From assembly GCA_020637615.1 (NCBI GenBank), contig JACKKC010000014.1, positions 11,558 through 75,557 on the forward strand: a stretch of 64,000 bases of DNA. Reading direction: 5' to 3'. Under the pieces are notes generated by a model. The model ran no database searches and was not told where the DNA came from. It saw nothing but the letters and a program-made list of their open reading frames with translations. Of the stretch, positions 16,071 to 25,499 are shown piece after piece (position 1 is the first letter of the stretch; every line of letters starts with the position of its first letter). This DNA is from Rhodovulum sp. GTDB lineage: Bacteria > Pseudomonadota > Alphaproteobacteria > Rhodobacterales > Rhodobacteraceae. The position numbers were made by a program, and so were the translations under genes.

Positions 16071-18658
16071 CGGGCGAGGCGCCGACGCGCTACGATCCGA
16101 GCGCGGTCGAGCCGAAATGGCAGGCTGCCTGGGATGCGGCGCAGGTGTTCCGCGCCGAGGCCGATCCCTCGCGGCCGAAATACTACGTGCTGGAGATGTT
16201 CCCCTATCCGTCGGGGCGCATCCACATGGGCCATGTGCGCAACTACACCATGGGCGACGTGGTGGCGCGCTACAAGGCGGCGCAGGGCCATAACGTGCTG
16301 CACCCCATGGGCTGGGACGCCTTCGGCATGCCCGCCGAGAATGCCGCGATCGAGAAGGGCGTGCATCCCGGCGCCTGGACCTACGGCAACATCGACGCGA
16401 TGCGGGCGCAGATGAAGCCCATGGGCTTTTCCATCGACTGGAGCCGCGAATTCGCCACCTGCGACCCGGAATACTACGGGCAGCAGCAGGCGATGTTCCT
16501 CGACATGCTTGAGGCGGGATTCGTCACGCGGAAGGCCGCGGTGGTGAACTGGGATCCGGTCGACATGACCGTGCTCGCCAACGAGCAGGTGATCGACGGC
16601 AAGGGCTGGCGGTCGGGAGCCCCCGTGGAGCGGCGCGAACTCACCCAGTGGTTCTTCCGCATCTCGGACATGGCCGAGGAACTGCTGGAGGCCCTCGACG
16701 GGCTGGGCGCCTGGCCGGAGAAGGTCCGGCTGATGCAGCGCAACTGGATCGGCAAGAGCCAGGGGCTGCAGTTCGCCTTCGAGACGATCGGCGCACCGGA
16801 AGGCTTCGAACGGCTCGAGGTCTTCACCACCCGGCCCGACACGCTGCTCGGCGCGAGCTTCGCCGCGATCTCGCCGGATCATCCGCTCGCCCGGGCGCTG
16901 GAAGGCGACCCGGAGGTGGCCGCCTTCAACGCCGAATGCCGCCGGGCCGGCACCAGCGAGGAAGCGCTCGAGACGGCCGAGAAGCGCGGAATCGACACCG
17001 GCCTCAGGGTGCGCCACCCGCTCGACCCCGAGAGCACCCTGCCGGTCTGGATCGCCAATTTCATCCTGATGGACTACGGCACCGGCGCGATCTTCGGCTG
17101 CCCGGCGCATGACCAGCGCGACCTCGACTTCGTGCGCAAGTACGGGCTGCCGGTCATCGATGTCTTCAAGGCCGATGCAGGGGCGCCGGACGTCGCGCTG
17201 ACTGCATATGTGCCCCCGAAGTCACAGGCTGTGACATATCTGCGCGGCTTCGCCGGCGAGCGCGAGATGACGGGGGATGCCGCCGTCGCCGCGGCGGTGG
17301 ACTATTGCGAGGCGCATGGCATCGGCCAGGGCGTCACGCGCTACCGGCTCCGCGACTGGGGGGTGAGCCGCCAGCGCTACTGGGGCTGTCCGATCCCGGT
17401 GGTGCATTGTCCCGCCTGCGGCACCGTTGGCGAGGCGAGGGCGAACCTGCCGGTGCGGCTGCCCGAGGACGTGCGATTCGAGGGTTCGGGCAATCCGCTG
17501 GAGCGGCATCCGACCTGGAAGGAGACCACCTGCCCGCGATGCGGCGGTCCGGCGCGGCGCGAGACCGATACCATGGACACCTTCGTGGATTCGTCCTGGT
17601 ATTTCGCCCGCTTCACCGCGCCCCATGCCGCGACGCCGACCGACCTGGCGGCGGCCGATTACTGGATGAACGTCGACCAGTATATCGGCGGGGTGGAGCA
17701 CGCGATCCTCCACCTGCTCTACTCGCGCTTCTTCGCGCGGGCGATGCAGCGCACCGGGCATCTGCCGATGAAGGCGATCGAGCCCTTCGACGCGCTCTTC
17801 ACGCAGGGCATGGTGATCCACGAGACCTATGCGACCCAGGGCGCCGACGGCCGCCAGATCTGGCATCTGCCCGAGGAGGTGACGCGCGATGCCGCGGGTG
17901 CGCGGCTCGCCGACGGCACGCCGGTCGAGATCGGCCCGTCGATCAAGATGTCGAAGTCCAAGAAGAACGTCGTCGATCCCGAGGAGATCGTCGCGCGCTT
18001 CGGCGCCGACACCGCGCGCTGGTTCGTGATGTCCGACAGTCCGCCGGAGCGCGACGTGGAATGGACCGCCGCCGGGGCCGAGGCGGCGGCGAAGCATCTG
18101 CAGCGCGTCTGGCGGCTCGCCGACGAGATCGCGCGCGCCGGCGCCGGGCCCGGCGGCGCGGACGGCGAGGAGGCGCTCGCCTTGACCCGTGCGGCGCATC
18201 GCGCGATCCGCGACGTGACCGCCGACATCGAGGCCTTCGGCTTCAACCGGGCGGTGGCGCGGCTCTACGATTTCACCAACACCCTCTCGCGGGCCCCGGC
18301 GGATGCGCCCGGCATGGGCGCGGCCCGGGTCTTCGCGATGCGCATCCTCGCGCAGCTGATGGCGCCGATGGTGCCGCATCTGGCCGAGGAGGTCTGGGCG
18401 CGGCTCGGCGGGGAGGGGCTGATCGCGACGGCGCCCTGGCCGGAGGCGGATCCGGCGATGCTCGCCGAGGCGAGCGTGACCCTGCCGGTCCAGGTCAATG
18501 GCAAGCGCCGGGCCGAGATCGTGGTGCCCGCGGGCGCGGACCGCGCCACCATCGAGTCGCTGGTGCTGGCCGATGCGGCGGTGGTGCGGCTGCTCGACGG
18601 CGCGCAGCCGAAGAAGCTGGTTGTGGTGCCGGACCGGATCGTGAATGTGGTGCTTTGA
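16067..18658 (+). CDS. leuS: leucyl-tRNA synthetase
   Basis: Class I aminoacyl-tRNA synthetase charging tRNA-Leu; 863 residues, the normal bacterial size. The HIGH-type signature is HMGHVRNYTMGD (residues 53-64) and the second signature KMSKSKKN starts at residue 627. The CP1 editing domain (residues about 225-420) contains the TTRPDTLLGASF block; a zinc-ribbon-like segment lies near HCPACGTVG and TCPRCGGPA. The GTG start overlaps the stop of the DUF3576 gene, and the 3' end overlaps lptE by 14 bases, so the order DUF3576-leuS-lptE-holA is a tightly coupled operon. Confidence 0.98.
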   Translation: MTGEAPTRYDPSAVEPKWQAAWDAAQVFRAEADPSRPKYYVLEMFPYPSGRIHMGHVRNYTMGDVVARYKAAQGHNVLHPMGWDAFGMPAENAAIEKGVHPGAWTYGNIDAMRAQMKPMGFSIDWSREFATCDPEYYGQQQAMFLDMLEAGFVTRKAAVVNWDPVDMTVLANEQVIDGKGWRSGAPVERRELTQWFFRISDMAEELLEALDGLGAWPEKVRLMQRNWIGKSQGLQFAFETIGAPEGFERLEVFTTRPDTLLGASFAAISPDHPLARALEGDPEVAAFNAECRRAGTSEEALETAEKRGIDTGLRVRHPLDPESTLPVWIANFILMDYGTGAIFGCPAHDQRDLDFVRKYGLPVIDVFKADAGAPDVALTAYVPPKSQAVTYLRGFAGEREMTGDAAVAAAVDYCEAHGIGQGVTRYRLRDWGVSRQRYWGCPIPVVHCPACGTVGEARANLPVRLPEDVRFEGSGNPLERHPTWKETTCPRCGGPARRETDTMDTFVDSSWYFARFTAPHAATPTDLAAADYWMNVDQYIGGVEHAILHLLYSRFFARAMQRTGHLPMKAIEPFDALFTQGMVIHETYATQGADGRQIWHLPEEVTRDAAGARLADGTPVEIGPSIKMSKSKKNVVDPEEIVARFGADTARWFVMSDSPPERDVEWTAAGAEAAAKHLQRVWRLADEIARAGAGPGGADGEEALALTRAAHRAIRDVTADIEAFGFNRAVARLYDFTNTLSRAPADAPGMGAARVFAMRILAQLMAPMVPHLAEEVWARLGGEGLIATAPWPEADPAMLAEASVTLPVQVNGKRRAEIVVPAGADRATIESLVLADAAVVRLLDGAQPKKLVVVPDRIVNVVL

Positions 18659-19151
18659 GCGCCGGCGGTTGCTGCTCCTGCCGGCGTTGATGGCGCTCGG
18701 CGCCTGCGGTTTCGCGCCGCTCTACGGCGAGGGCACTCCCGCCGCCGCCATGAACGGTCAGGTCACGGTCGATGTCATCGAGGGCGAGGCCGGCTTCCTC
18801 TTGCGCGAGCGGCTGACCGAGCGGCTCGGCCCGGCGGAGGATCCCGCCTACCGTCTCGCGATCGACCTGACGCTCCGGCAGGTCGGGGTCGCACTTACCC
18901 AGCAGAACGTGACCACGCGCTACAATGTCATCGGTACCGCGGCCTTTGCGGTGACCCCGGTGGATGGCGGCCCGCCGGTGCTGGTGGACGAGGTGCGGGC
19001 GATCACCGGCTACAGCGCGCCCGAATCCTCCGCCGTCTCGGCCTTCGCGGCGCTGGCGGCGGAGCGCGCCGCCGGGCAGCGGCTGGCGGCCGAGCTCGCC
19101 GACCGGATCGTGTTGCGACTGGCACTCCTGGCCGAGGACGGCGCGGCGTGA
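18645..19151 (+). CDS. lptE: LPS assembly lipoprotein LptE
   Basis: A 168-residue outer-membrane lipoprotein that plugs LptD and helps place LPS in the outer leaflet. The N-terminal LLLLPALMALGAC carries the lipobox with Cys21, followed by GFAPLYGEG, the hallmark of LptE/RlpB in alphaproteobacteria. The remainder is a small alpha-beta domain ending in AGQRLAAELADRIVLRLALL. It starts inside leuS (14-base overlap) and its stop overlaps the GTG of holA. The leuS-lptE-holA order is conserved across many proteobacteria and supports the call despite low sequence conservation in this family. Confidence 0.9.
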   Translation: MWCFERRRLLLLPALMALGACGFAPLYGEGTPAAAMNGQVTVDVIEGEAGFLLRERLTERLGPAEDPAYRLAIDLTLRQVGVALTQQNVTTRYNVIGTAAFAVTPVDGGPPVLVDEVRAITGYSAPESSAVSAFAALAAERAAGQRLAAELADRIVLRLALLAEDGAA

Positions 19152-20170
19152 AGCTCGCGGGGCGGGAGGCGCGGCGTTTCCTGGAGCGGCCCGATCCGGA
19201 CGGGGCGGGCGTGCTACTCTTCGGTGGCGACGCGATGCGGGTCGCGCTCAAGCGGCAGACGCTGGTCGCGGCGCTGATCGGCCCCGAGGGTGCCGCCGAG
19301 ATGCGGCTGGCGCGAATCGCCGCCGCGGATCTGCGACGCGACCCGGCGGCGCTCGACGATGCGGTGCGGGGGGCAAGCTTCTTTCCCGGTCCGCGGGCGG
19401 CGGTGGTGGAGGATGCCGGCGACGGGCTGGCGGAGCTGATGCGCGGGGCGCTCGCCGACTGGCGGCCGGGCGATGCGCAGATCGTGGTGACCGCCGGCGC
19501 GCTCAAGGCCGGCAGCCCGCTGCGCAAGGTCTTCGAGGCGGCCCGGAACGCCGTGGCGATCGGCATCTACGACGATCCGCCCGGCCGGGAGGAAATCGCC
19601 GCGGCGCTGGCCGCGGCGGGCCTCGGTAGTGTCGACCGCGCGGCGATGGGCGATCTCGAGGATCTGGCCCGCGGGCTCGGTCCGGGCGATTTCGCTCAGT
19701 TCCTGACCAAGCTCGCACTCTACAAGGCCGGCGATCCCGCGCCGCTCGGGGCGGAGGACATGGCGGCCTGTGCGCCGCGGGCGACGGAGGCCGACCTCGA
19801 TCACCTGCTCGACCTGGTGGCCGAAGGGCAGGCGGGGCGGCTCGCCGTCGAGCTGCGCCGCGCCGGAACCCAGGGAAGCGCGCCGGTGAAGCTGGTCATC
19901 GACGCAGGCCGGCGCTTCCGCACGTTGCTCGCCGCAGCCATCGCTCCGGACGGCCCGGAAGCCGCGCTCGCGCGGGTCCGGCCGCCGGTCTTCGGGCCGC
20001 GGCGGGCGCGTCTCGCCGCCCAGGCGCGCGGTTTCGGCGCCGAGCGTCTGGAAACGGCGCTGGGCCTGATCACCGAGGCGGATCTGGCGCTGCGCTCGGG
20101 CGGCGCGATGCCGGGACTGGCCATGGTCGAGCGCCTCCTCGTCCGGGTCGCGATGCTCAGGCCGCGCTGA
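19148..20170 (+). CDS. holA: DNA polymerase III delta subunit
   Basis: The 340-residue delta subunit of the clamp-loader, which opens the beta sliding clamp. Recognised from its place directly after lptE and from the family pattern: GVLLFGGDAMRVALKRQTLV near the N-terminus, DDAVRGASFFPGPRAAVVED, IVVTAGALKAGSPLRKVFEA, and the C-terminal collar domain with LVIDAGRRFRTLLAAA. The GTG start overlaps the lptE stop (GTGA). Length is normal. It is the last tightly coupled gene of the operon; the glutathione transferase gene follows after 12 bases. Confidence 0.93.
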   Translation: MKLAGREARRFLERPDPDGAGVLLFGGDAMRVALKRQTLVAALIGPEGAAEMRLARIAAADLRRDPAALDDAVRGASFFPGPRAAVVEDAGDGLAELMRGALADWRPGDAQIVVTAGALKAGSPLRKVFEAARNAVAIGIYDDPPGREEIAAALAAAGLGSVDRAAMGDLEDLARGLGPGDFAQFLTKLALYKAGDPAPLGAEDMAACAPRATEADLDHLLDLVAEGQAGRLAVELRRAGTQGSAPVKLVIDAGRRFRTLLAAAIAPDGPEAALARVRPPVFGPRRARLAAQARGFGAERLETALGLITEADLALRSGGAMPGLAMVERLLVRVAMLRPR

Positions 20171-20182
20171 GGAGAGGCCGGG

Positions 20183-20794
20183 ATGTACAGGGTCATCGGC
20201 ACGCTCGGCACGCGTGCGCTCCGGGTGGTCTGGGCGCTGGAGGAACTCGGCCTTCCCTACCGGTTGGAGGAAGCGGCGCCGGCCTCGGCAGAGGCGCTGT
20301 TGCATAACCCCAGCGGCAAGGTCCCGGTCCTGATCGCCGAGGGCGTGGCGCTGACCGATTCGGTGGCGATCGTCCAGTTCCTCGCCGACCGGCACGGCGG
20401 CCTGACCTGGCCTGCGGGAAGTCTCGAGCGCGGCCGGCAGGACGGCTTCACGCAATTCGCGGTGGACGAGGTGGACGGGCCGCTCTGGACCGCGGCGAAG
20501 CACAGCTTCGCCTTGCCCGAAGTGCTGCGGGTGCCGGCGGTCAAGGCGACCGCCCGGGCCGAATTCGCCCGCGCCATGGCGATCCTGGCCGGGAGGCTCG
20601 GCGGCAATGTCTTCGTGACCGGCGACCGCTTCACGGTCCCGGACCTGATCCTGGGGCATTGCGCCGGTTGGGCGGTCGCCGCGCGGTTCGCGCTGCCGGA
20701 GGGCCCGGTGGGGACGTATCTCGAACGGGTGCGGGCAAGGCCGGCATTGCGGCGGGCGATGGCGGCGCAGCCGACCCGTCCCGCCCACGGGTGA
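20183..20794 (+). CDS. glutathione S-transferase family protein
   Basis: A 203-residue GST-fold protein. The thioredoxin-like N-terminal half contains YRVIGTLGTRALRVVWALEE with a possible catalytic residue in the TRALR turn, NPSGKVPVLI with the cis-proline, and LTDSVAIVQFLADR (glutathione-binding ES/DS motif). The helical C-terminal half contains FVTGDRFTVPDLILGHCAGW, matching the N-capping box. The particular class and substrate are not clear. GGAG precedes the ATG and it lies 12 bases after holA, so it may share the transcript. Confidence 0.88.
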   Translation: MYRVIGTLGTRALRVVWALEELGLPYRLEEAAPASAEALLHNPSGKVPVLIAEGVALTDSVAIVQFLADRHGGLTWPAGSLERGRQDGFTQFAVDEVDGPLWTAAKHSFALPEVLRVPAVKATARAEFARAMAILAGRLGGNVFVTGDRFTVPDLILGHCAGWAVAARFALPEGPVGTYLERVRARPALRRAMAAQPTRPAHG

Positions 20795-20899
20795 CGGCCG
20801 TCACAGACCGAAGGGCCCGGGCGGGCGATGCTCGGGGAGACTTCGGGGCCGGCGCATCGGGCGCCATGCCCGCCGAAGCCGGCCCCTGGAGGCACCGCC

Positions 20900-21748
20900 A
20901 TGTTCGCCACCGCCGAGATGTTCGAGGGCATCGCCACCGCCGCCTTCTGCGGTCCGTCGCAGTTCCGCAACCCGCCGCGGCGGCCCATCTCCGGCTCTGC
21001 GGTTCCCTTCGTCCGGGCGGTGCGCGCGACGGTGCCCGGGCGCATCGTGCGCGATTGCATGAACCTGCATTGGGCGGCGGTCGCGACCGAGATCGGCTGC
21101 GCGCCGGATCTCATCGGCGAGCGGGAGGACGGGACGGCGGGACCGCGGTTCGTCGCCTGCATCCTGTCGCTGGCGCCGGGCGCCTTCGAGGGCGCGGCAC
21201 GCATCGCGCTGGAACCGGAGCTCTTCCCGACCGCGGCGAACGGCTGGCGCAGCGTGACCCGCCTCGAGGGGCGCGGCGGATCGGGCGGGACGGTGGAGCT
21301 GGTCTCGGCCATCGGCGCTGGACTGTCCGGTCAGAGCGCCGAGGGCGGGCGGATCCGGCTGCTCGCGGCGCGGGCCGCTTCCGCCCGCGAGACGGCGCGC
21401 GAGGAGGCGCTCGGCCTCGGGCGGCCGCCGGCTCTGGTCGTGCCGGTCTCCGGGAGGGCGAATTCGGCCGGCGCCGGCCGGTTGCCGCTGACGGACTGGA
21501 TGAGCCTTTTCGACCGGGCCGAGGCTGCCGCCACGGTGCGGGCGCAGGCGGCGGTGGTGGCGGTGTCGCGCGAGTTCCATTGCTGCGGCAGGGTGGAGGA
21601 CGGGGATGCGGTCGAGCTTTCCTGCACGCCCTCCGCCGCCGATGCGCCGGAGGTCTCCCGCTTCGGTCATGCGGCGCGGCGCTCGGACGGTGCGATCGTC
21701 GCGACCTGCGAGACGCGGCTGGTCCGCGAGGATGCCTTCGCGCAATGA
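20900..21748 (+). CDS. protein of unknown function
   Basis: A 282-residue soluble protein starting at the ATG at 20900, chosen for its TGGAGG site 7 bases upstream; the frame is open a further 24 codons. No signal peptide or membrane segment. Features seen: AEMFEGIATAAFCGPSQFRN, MNLHWAAVATEIGCAPDL, LPLTDWMSLFDRAEAAATVR, and a C-terminal HAARRSDGAIVATCETRLVR. The alternation of two similar-sized halves with a hydrophobic helix followed by strands is compatible with a double hot-dog fold of the LnmK/Pnap_2097 type, but this is a weak impression and the function should be treated as unknown. Confidence 0.6.
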   Translation: MFATAEMFEGIATAAFCGPSQFRNPPRRPISGSAVPFVRAVRATVPGRIVRDCMNLHWAAVATEIGCAPDLIGEREDGTAGPRFVACILSLAPGAFEGAARIALEPELFPTAANGWRSVTRLEGRGGSGGTVELVSAIGAGLSGQSAEGGRIRLLAARAASARETAREEALGLGRPPALVVPVSGRANSAGAGRLPLTDWMSLFDRAEAAATVRAQAAVVAVSREFHCCGRVEDGDAVELSCTPSAADAPEVSRFGHAARRSDGAIVATCETRLVREDAFAQ

Positions 21749-21809
21749 GAATGATGGGCTTACGCCGCAGCGGCGCATCGCGCTCAGCCGTCCCAAGGGG
21801 CTTGGCGGG

Positions 21810-23276
21810 TCAGCGGTCGCCGTCGTCCTTCTCGCCGTAGCCCTCGTCGCCGGTGGCGTAGTCGGGAGCGCCGGCCGGCCGGCCTTCGCCGGTGTCGCCG
21901 GCGGCGCCGGTCAGGACCGCAGGGGCTGGCGCGTCCTTGGGCAGGCGCAGGTGCATGTCGGTCTGCGGGAAGGGGATCGAGATGCCCGCGGCGTCGAACG
22001 CCTGTTTCACCTGTCGCATCAGATCCCAGTAGACCGTCCAGTAGTCTTCGCTCTTGACCCAGGGCCGGCAGATGAAATTGACCGAGCTGTCGGCCAGTTC
22101 GTTCACGCGGATCACCGGCTCGGGGTCGGCCAGCACCAGCGGATGGGCGTGCACGGTTTCTTCGAGCACGCGCTGGGCCTCCTCGATCGAATCGTCGTAG
22201 CCGATGCCGAACACCAGATCGACGCGACGGGTGTCGCTGGCCGTGACATTGGTGATGATATTGCCCCAGACCTTGGAATTGGGCACGACGATCACCTGGT
22301 TGTCGGGTGTTGTCACGGTGGTCGAGACGATGGAGACTGCCTTGACCGTTCCGCCGACCCCGCCGATGTCGACGTAGTCGCCCTCGTCGAAGGGACGGTT
22401 GATCATGATCATCAGCCCGGCGGCGAGATTGCCGAGCGTATCCTGCATCGCGAAGGCGAGGATGAAGGAGGCGCCGCCGATCAGCGCGAAGATCGGGGTG
22501 ATGTCGATCCCGAGCATCGAGAGCACGATCATCAGGCCGAAGGCGATGACCAGCCAATAGATCAGCATCAGCAGGAAGGCCTGGAGCAGCTTGGAGAGGT
22601 TCGGGATGCGGGCGATCCAGCCGCGGGCGACGCGGCGGATGATCCGGGCCACGAGGAAGAGCCCGATCAGCGAGCCGGCGATCACCGCGATCCGGGTTCC
22701 GAGACGGATGCCGCCGTCGGGACTGGCGGCCCATTTCATCGCGCGGTCGACGAGTGTCTTCCAGTCGGAGGATCGCGTTTCCTCGACGATCACCGAGTTG
22801 CGGTAGGCCCGGTAGATGGCGACCGCAGCCGGGTCGCCGCCCTTCTTTTCCCAACTGTCCACGACGATGCCGTATTTCTCGAAGAGCGCGCTGCGCTCCT
22901 CGTTCAGTTGGCTCAGCTGCTCCCGGGCGTCGTCCTCCACATTGCCCTCAGCATTGGCGATCAGCACCTGCTGCTCGACGACCTCTTCGGTCTTGGCCTT
23001 GGCGAGCGCCAGCCATTTCTCGGACAGCGCCGCGAGATCGTCGCTGGTGAGCGGGATCAGGCGCAGGGCCAGTTCCTCGACCGGGATCGCCGGATCGCTG
23101 AGATGGGCCGCGAGCGCCGGCGGCGCCTCGGCCGGTGCCCCGGCTTCGGGTTCCGCGGGCGCCTCGGCTGCCGGCTCGGTGGCGTCCTGGGCATGGGAAG
23201 GCGCGCCGGTTACGGCAACGAGGACGGAGAGGAGGATGAACAGGCTCAGGAGCCGCGAAATGGGGGGTCGGATCAT
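21810..23276 (-). CDS. MscS family mechanosensitive ion channel
   Basis: A 488-residue channel protein. Starting at ATG 23276 it has a signal sequence (RLLSLFILLSVLVAVTGAPS), an Ala/Glu/Pro-rich periplasmic linker and a coiled region (residues about 85-130). Four or five membrane helices follow (RIAVIAGSLIGLFLVARIIR, AFLLMLIYWLVIAFGLMIVL). The MscS core is GGASFILAFAMQDTLGNLAA, MIMINRPFDEGDYVDIGGVG, GTVKAVSIVSTTVTTPDNQV, VVPNSKVWGNIITNVTASDT. It opens under membrane tension to release solutes in osmotic downshock. C-terminal tail is Gly/Asp-rich (about 30 residues). Single gene between the unknown protein (convergent) and a flavoprotein. Confidence 0.94.
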   Translation of the reverse strand: MIRPPISRLLSLFILLSVLVAVTGAPSHAQDATEPAAEAPAEPEAGAPAEAPPALAAHLSDPAIPVEELALRLIPLTSDDLAALSEKWLALAKAKTEEVVEQQVLIANAEGNVEDDAREQLSQLNEERSALFEKYGIVVDSWEKKGGDPAAVAIYRAYRNSVIVEETRSSDWKTLVDRAMKWAASPDGGIRLGTRIAVIAGSLIGLFLVARIIRRVARGWIARIPNLSKLLQAFLLMLIYWLVIAFGLMIVLSMLGIDITPIFALIGGASFILAFAMQDTLGNLAAGLMIMINRPFDEGDYVDIGGVGGTVKAVSIVSTTVTTPDNQVIVVPNSKVWGNIITNVTASDTRRVDLVFGIGYDDSIEEAQRVLEETVHAHPLVLADPEPVIRVNELADSSVNFICRPWVKSEDYWTVYWDLMRQVKQAFDAAGISIPFPQTDMHLRLPKDAPAPAVLTGAAGDTGEGRPAGAPDYATGDEGYGEKDDGDR

Positions 23277-23348
23277 GCACTCGTCCTCGTCGGATGGGCT
23301 CGGGGATGTCGGGTTCGGCCGCGTGTCTAACAAGCGGGTCGCAGGGCT

Positions 23349-24548
23349 TCAACCCGGGGGTCCGGTCCAGCGCGCCGCCGCCCGGCCGGCGTGGCGGCCG
23401 GTGGCGAGGCAGGCGGTCAGCAAATAGCCGCCCGTCGGGGCGTCCCAGTCGACCATCTCGCCGGCGGCGAAGGTGCCCGGGCGGGCGCGCAGCATCAGCC
23501 CGGCGTCGAGGCCGGAACGCATCACGCCGCCGGCCGTGGAGATCGCCTCATCGAGCGGGCGCGGGCCGTCGAGGGCAAGCGGAAGGGCCTTGAGCACCGC
23601 GGCGAGCGTGGTCGGGTCGCGGGGCACATCGGGCGCGCATTCGTGCAGCAGCGCGATCTTGACCGGGGCGAGGTTGAGTGCCCGACGCAGGCGGTTGGAG
23701 AGGCTGGCCTTCGCCGGCTGTGCGGCAAGCCGGCTCGCGGCTTCTACTTCGCTGCGGTCGGGGATCAGGTCGAGCGTCAGCGCGGCGCCCTCGCGCAGGA
23801 GCGGGCCGAGCGCATAGATCCCGCCGCCTTCGACCCCTTGCGCCGAGATCACGAATTCCCCGAGCACCGCGCGACCGCCCGCCATGAGCCGCACCGGCTT
23901 GACCGGCGCACCGAAATGCCGGGCCATGGCCGGGGACCAGGTGCGGGCGAAGCCGACGTTGGAGGGCCGGAAGGGTGCGAGGGGCACGCCTTCGGCCGCG
24001 AGGATCCCGGCCCAGGCGCCGTCCGAGCCGAGCCGTGCCCAGGAGCCGCCGCCGAGCGCCAGAACGGTGGCGCGCGGCGCGAGCCGGCGCTGCCCGCCGG
24101 GGGTGGCGAAGGTCACGAGGTTTCCGTCGAGCCCGAGCCAGCGCCAGCGGGTGCGAAGGGCGACGCCCCGGCCCACGAGTCGTGCGAGCCAGGCGCGCAG
24201 CAGCGGTGACGCCTTCATCTCATGCGGGAATACTCTCCCGGAACTGCCTGTGAAGACGTCGATTCCGAGATCGCCCGCCCACGCGGCGACCTCGCGGGGA
24301 CCGAAATCGGCGAGGAGCGGCGCCAGCCAGTCGGCGCCGGTGGTATAGGCGCGGCAGAAGGTCGCCGGATCCGTGTCCATGGTCAGGTTGAGACCCGACT
24401 TGCCCGCCATGAGAAGCTTGCGGCCGACCGAGGGCTTGGCCTCGGCGAGGACCACGCGACGGCCGGCGGCGGCGAGCGTCTCGGCGGCCATCAGCCCGGC
24501 CGGTCCGCCGCCGATCACCAGTGCATCGATGGGCTCGGGAACCTGCAT
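23349..24548 (-). CDS. HI0933/BaiN-like flavoprotein (TIGR03862 type), NAD(P)/FAD-dependent
   Basis: A 399-residue flavoprotein. The FAD-binding Rossmann motif is VIGGGPAGLMAAE (residues 11-23), followed by AEAKPSVGRKLLMAGKSGLN, the typical GRK/GKSG(R)CN-type box of the HI0933 family; a second dinucleotide block lies at ATVLALGGGSWARLGSDG. The C-terminal AAGEMVDWDAPTGGYLLTAC matches the closing FAD motif of this family. Substrate and partner are unknown; relatives include bile acid reductases and tRNA-linked oxidoreductases, neither proven here. The start at 24548 replaces a longer open frame with low-complexity Arg/Pro sequence. It is 34 bases from the SDR gene stop, on the same strand. Confidence 0.88.
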   Translation of the reverse strand: MQVPEPIDALVIGGGPAGLMAAETLAAAGRRVVLAEAKPSVGRKLLMAGKSGLNLTMDTDPATFCRAYTTGADWLAPLLADFGPREVAAWAGDLGIDVFTGSSGRVFPHEMKASPLLRAWLARLVGRGVALRTRWRWLGLDGNLVTFATPGGQRRLAPRATVLALGGGSWARLGSDGAWAGILAAEGVPLAPFRPSNVGFARTWSPAMARHFGAPVKPVRLMAGGRAVLGEFVISAQGVEGGGIYALGPLLREGAALTLDLIPDRSEVEAASRLAAQPAKASLSNRLRRALNLAPVKIALLHECAPDVPRDPTTLAAVLKALPLALDGPRPLDEAISTAGGVMRSGLDAGLMLRARPGTFAAGEMVDWDAPTGGYLLTACLATGRHAGRAAARWTGPPG

Positions 24549-24582
24549 CCGGCCTCGCTCGCCGGGGCCGCCGCGACGGCGC

Positions 24583-25353
24583 CTATCCGGGCAGCGGATC
24601 GAGGCCGATGCGCGCGCGGATCGCGGGGTCGCGCAGGCTGACCTCCTGGCCGGCGAATTCGGCGGCATCGTCAGTGGCGAGCCAGACCAGCGCCCGCGCC
24701 GGCGCCTCGGCCGGGGCATGGGCGGAGAAGTCCATCTGGCTTACCGGGTTGATGCCGGAGGCGCGGATCTTCTTCTGCATGTCGGTGGCCACTGTGCCCG
24801 GCGAGAGGCTGATCGCGCGGATGCCGCGGCCCTTGGCCTCCAGATGCACGCAGCGGGTGAGCATGAAGGCGGCGGCCTTCGAGGCGCAATACTGGCTCCA
24901 GCCCTCCAGCGGGTTGTGCGCGGCCCCGGAGCCGATCGTGACGATAGTGCCGCCGCCCTGTGCCTGCATCACCGGAAGAACCGCGCGCATCCCATTGTAG
25001 ACGCCCTTGAAATTGATGTCGATGCCGCGGGAGAACTCGGCGGGATCCGACTTCGCCAGGGGGCCGATCGGCTCGATGACCCCGGCATTGTTGACCAGGA
25101 CGTCGATGCGGCCGAAGGCGGCACGGGTCCGCTCCACCGCCGCCGCGACCTGGGCGAAGTCGGCGATGTCGCAGGTCATGGTTTCCACGGGCGCGGTCCG
25201 GCGCAGGCCGGCCGCTACGGCTTCGAGCGCGTCCTGCGAGCGGGCGAGGAGCATCAGGCCGGCGCCGGCCTCGGCCATGGCGACGGCGGCTGCCGCGCCG
25301 ATGCCGCGGCTGGCGCCGGTGATGATGACGGTCTTGCCCGAAAGCAGTCCCAT
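24583..25353 (-). CDS. SDR family NAD(P)-dependent oxidoreductase
   Basis: A 256-residue classical short-chain dehydrogenase. The nucleotide-binding motif is TGASRGIG (residues 12-19), NNAG at 88-91, and the catalytic triad Ser142, Tyr155, Lys159 in a GSGAAHNPLEGWSQYCASKA context. The C-terminal LSPGTVATDMQKKI is the usual substrate-loop region. ATG at 25353 gives the normal size; the open frame upstream has no support. Substrate unknown. The flavoprotein gene lies immediately downstream, so the two may be co-transcribed. Confidence 0.93.
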   Translation of the reverse strand: MGLLSGKTVIITGASRGIGAAAAVAMAEAGAGLMLLARSQDALEAVAAGLRRTAPVETMTCDIADFAQVAAAVERTRAAFGRIDVLVNNAGVIEPIGPLAKSDPAEFSRGIDINFKGVYNGMRAVLPVMQAQGGGTIVTIGSGAAHNPLEGWSQYCASKAAAFMLTRCVHLEAKGRGIRAISLSPGTVATDMQKKIRASGINPVSQMDFSAHAPAEAPARALVWLATDDAAEFAGQEVSLRDPAIRARIGLDPLPG

Positions 25354-25499
25354 GGCTTTCTCCCTGGTGCCTGGCGGGCGGGGTTCGGCCCGATCAAAGG
25401 CCCTCGCCGGAGGAAAGGCAAGGGTCATGACCCGCCATGGTTGCCAGCGTGCCGCATCGCGCCTAGATGGCTTTCGGCAGCCAGAGATCCGGAGCGAGC

